In this document: piece by piece, positions 61,992 through 63,018 of the stretch
Numbering within the stretch: position 1 is the stretch's first letter
Layout: each line of letters opens with the position of its first letter
Translations under genes and position numbers: made by a program
The notes under the pieces: generated by a model
What the model was told of the DNA's origin: nothing
Database searches by the model: none
What the model saw: the letters and a program-made list of their open reading frames with translations, nothing else
Assembly (NCBI GenBank): GCA_038108875.1
Contig: JAYNII010000006.1
Span: 1 to 63,018 of the forward strand
Length of the DNA stretch: 63,018 nt
Direction of reading: 5' to 3'
Source: VMDH01 sp038108875
GTDB taxonomy: Bacteria; Pseudomonadota; Gammaproteobacteria; Magnimaribacterales; D2472

Positions 61992-62390
61992 TTAGGTTTT
62001 ATTAAAAAGTCTCCATTGACTTACATTATTGGTTGCACTTAAAACAAGCAATCCAGCAAATATTCCCAAATTTTTAACAAAATTTTGCATTTCATGGCCT
62101 ACATCAGTATTAGGGTATTCATTCCAAAAATCATGCATGCCAATGTTTATACAAATGGTTAGTCCGGCAAGAATAATTGCAGATTCTTTAATCCGATATC
62201 CTGTTATGAGCATCAAACTCAAAACTATCTGCAACACTATTGTTAGCGGCAAAAGAATGTCTATAAATGGAATATTATGCAGCGTCATATACTCTACCAT
62301 GAAGTCATATCTTGGAATTTTTGTTATGCCTGGATATAAGAAATATAAACCCAGCAATATTCTTCCAGTTGTGATTGCAATTTTTTCCAT
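61992..62390 (-). CDS. DoxX family membrane protein
   Basis: A 132-residue protein with four hydrophobic helices: TTGRILLGLYFLYPGITKI, ILLPLTIVLQIVLSLMLITG, ESAIILAGLTICINIGMHDFW and FVKNLGIFAGLLVLSATN. This pattern, with the GRILLGLYFLYPGITKI start, is DoxX/DoxD-like. Related proteins take part in thiosulfate-quinone chemistry or redox stress, but most are unassigned. ATG 62390 has AAGGA seven bases upstream and is preferred to an ATG nine codons earlier. Confidence 0.83.
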   Translation of the reverse strand: MEKIAITTGRILLGLYFLYPGITKIPRYDFMVEYMTLHNIPFIDILLPLTIVLQIVLSLMLITGYRIKESAIILAGLTICINIGMHDFWNEYPNTDVGHEMQNFVKNLGIFAGLLVLSATNNVSQWRLFNKT

Positions 62391-62480
62391 TTTTTTCCTT
62401 TTTTTATATGTATGCATTATGCACGTTTTTTTCTGACCAAAAGAAATAGTTTTTTATTTAACAGTCGCTAACTGGTTTTG

Positions 62481-62498
62481 AACAGAGAATTAGATTTT
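62481..62498 (+). repeat. Direct repeat copy 1
   Basis: AACAGAGAATTAGATTTT. It matches the 18 bases at 62981-62998 with one difference (A/T at position 6) and the same orientation, exactly 500 bases apart, flanking the gene at 62528-62923. Confidence 0.5.
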
Positions 62499-62527
62499 GA
62501 GTCTCATATCAAACATCATATAAGATC

Positions 62528-62923
62528 TTAGTGACTTTTTGTCCAAGGACTTAAATCAATTGAAAGAATATTATATTTTTTGTAATCCTCTAAATCATTT
62601 AAGGGGTGTATTGCTGGGGATTGATAAATTTCTTCACTCTGTTGATAGAATCTATTAGATAAAAAACTTGCCTTAACTTTTTTCCCCTCATAAAGGGTGA
62701 GTCCGTTATTAATATTAAAAGAGTCTGGGTCTTTATCTTTGCTGAGATAAAAATATACTCCCGCAACAACTGCGCTGGCAATTAGGATGTTGTTGTCACT
62801 ATCATCATCTTGGTTATGTAAGCATTCTGGTGGTGTTGGATAAATCGCAATACATGGTTCATGAGATGCGTAAATATTTGGATAAAAGAATAATAAAGAT
62901 ATAAAAGATATTTTTTTAAACAT
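62528..62923 (-). CDS. Exported protein of unknown function (131 residues)
   Basis: Starts with a signal peptide (KISFISLLFFYPNIYAS), then a cysteine-containing stretch (EPCIAIYPTPPEC), an acidic DDDSDNN linker, a transmembrane or glycine-free hydrophobic segment (NILIASAVVAGVYFYLS, about residues 44-61) and a soluble C-terminal tail. An AAAGGAGAG ribosome site six bases before the ATG makes the start firm. I do not recognise a family. It is flanked by an 18-base direct repeat. Confidence 0.68.
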   Translation of the reverse strand: MFKKISFISLLFFYPNIYASHEPCIAIYPTPPECLHNQDDDSDNNILIASAVVAGVYFYLSKDKDPDSFNINNGLTLYEGKKVKASFLSNRFYQQSEEIYQSPAIHPLNDLEDYKKYNILSIDLSPWTKSH

Positions 62924-63018
62924 TTGTCTCTCCTTTTAATTCTCTGTCCAAGCTTGCTCCACCGTCACTGAGTAGATGCAAACAGTGAATTAGATTTTTG
63001 TCATTTTTGAACTTTTTG
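62916..63018 (-). CDS. Possible C-terminal end of a protein continuing past the window
   Basis: The reverse strand is open from the window edge to a TAA at 62916-62918, giving 33 residues that read like a protein tail (NLIHCLHLLSDGGASLDREL, then KGETNV). The stop lies just inside the start of the next gene, whose AAGGAG ribosome site is within this frame, a layout common in this genome. At 33 codons a chance frame is possible; the family is not recognised. Confidence 0.4.
   Translation of the reverse strand, partial: KKFKNDKNLIHCLHLLSDGGASLDRELKGETNV
62981..62998 (+). repeat. Direct repeat copy 2
   Basis: AACAGTGAATTAGATTTT, 17 of 18 bases identical to 62481-62498. It lies in the possible coding tail at the window end; the pair may be chance, a duplicated segment, or the scar of an insertion around the 62528-62923 gene. 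Confidence 0.45.

Noticed and set aside
1..63018. tRNA, rRNA, CRISPR arrays, insertion sequences
   Set aside because: No cloverleaf-like segment, conserved rRNA block, regularly spaced repeat or transposase was recognised by reading both strands.

Overview
The window is one gene-dense, AT-rich stretch (by eye below 40% GC) of a free-living gammaproteobacterium. Gene order matches the gammaproteobacterial (Pseudomonas-like) backbone in several blocks: HAD-rppH-tauE-lgt-thyA-folA; argS-SPOR; yggS-proC-yggT-metX-metW-rdgB-hemW; rpoH-thiS-thiG-trmB; uvrD; lipB-lipA. Low GC, tiny intergenic gaps, many overlapping stops and starts, a TonB2-type operon, TRAP and Na+ symporters and a run of 100 Ns (scaffold gap) suggest a metagenome- or single-cell-derived genome of a streamlined marine gammaproteobacterium, SAR86-like in style. 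That lineage is an inference; no rRNA is present to settle it.

Layout. 0-9 kb: UPF0145, hspQ, a type Ic aminotransferase, then rmuC, an FbpB-type permease and the glycine cleavage genes gcvT-gcvH-gcvP. 9-13 kb: HAD phosphatase, rppH, tauE, lgt, thyA, folA. 13-18 kb (minus): DUF3450, two ExbB-like proteins, ExbD, TonB and a TPR protein, one envelope-energising operon. 18-21 kb: DUF1295 membrane enzyme and an ACE-like M2 peptidase lipoprotein, divergent from efp. 21-29 kb: argS to hemW in one plus-strand run. 29-34 kb (minus): acid phosphatase, alkaline phosphatase, CysQ, RpoH, ThiS, ThiG, TrmB. 34-42 kb: a 50-residue small protein and dienoyl-CoA isomerase-like crotonase, yaaA, TRAP permeases dctQM, and a minus operon uvrD-dctP-lipB-lipA. 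42-45.4 kb: an RpiR regulator and an accessory cluster of prolyl 4-hydroxylase, GT60/PF11397 glycosyltransferase and a MazG-like enzyme, cut by the N gap. 45.4-53 kb: nitronate monooxygenase, fused indolepyruvate oxidoreductase, amidohydrolase plus AGCS symporter. 53-60 kb (minus): pssA-psd, small membrane and periplasmic proteins, a DUF6580 membrane protein, cobO and metH. 60-63 kb: small membrane and unknown proteins.

How it fits together. lipA/lipB make the lipoyl group that GcvH needs; gcvTHP feeds one-carbon folate, used by thyA, folA and metH; cobO supplies adenosylcobalamin chemistry next to the B12-dependent metH; the TonB system could energise outer-membrane B12, iron or polymer uptake. 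Three phosphatases sit directly upstream of the heat-shock sigma factor gene, where related genomes carry ftsY-ftsE-ftsX.

The most promising unusual item is the divergent prolyl-4-hydroxylase/GT60 pair (43.5-45 kb), which resembles the two enzymes that hydroxylate and then glycosylate a proline of Skp1 in protists. No tRNA, rRNA, CRISPR array, insertion sequence or prophage structural gene was seen. No gene-free stretch exceeds about 140 bases.
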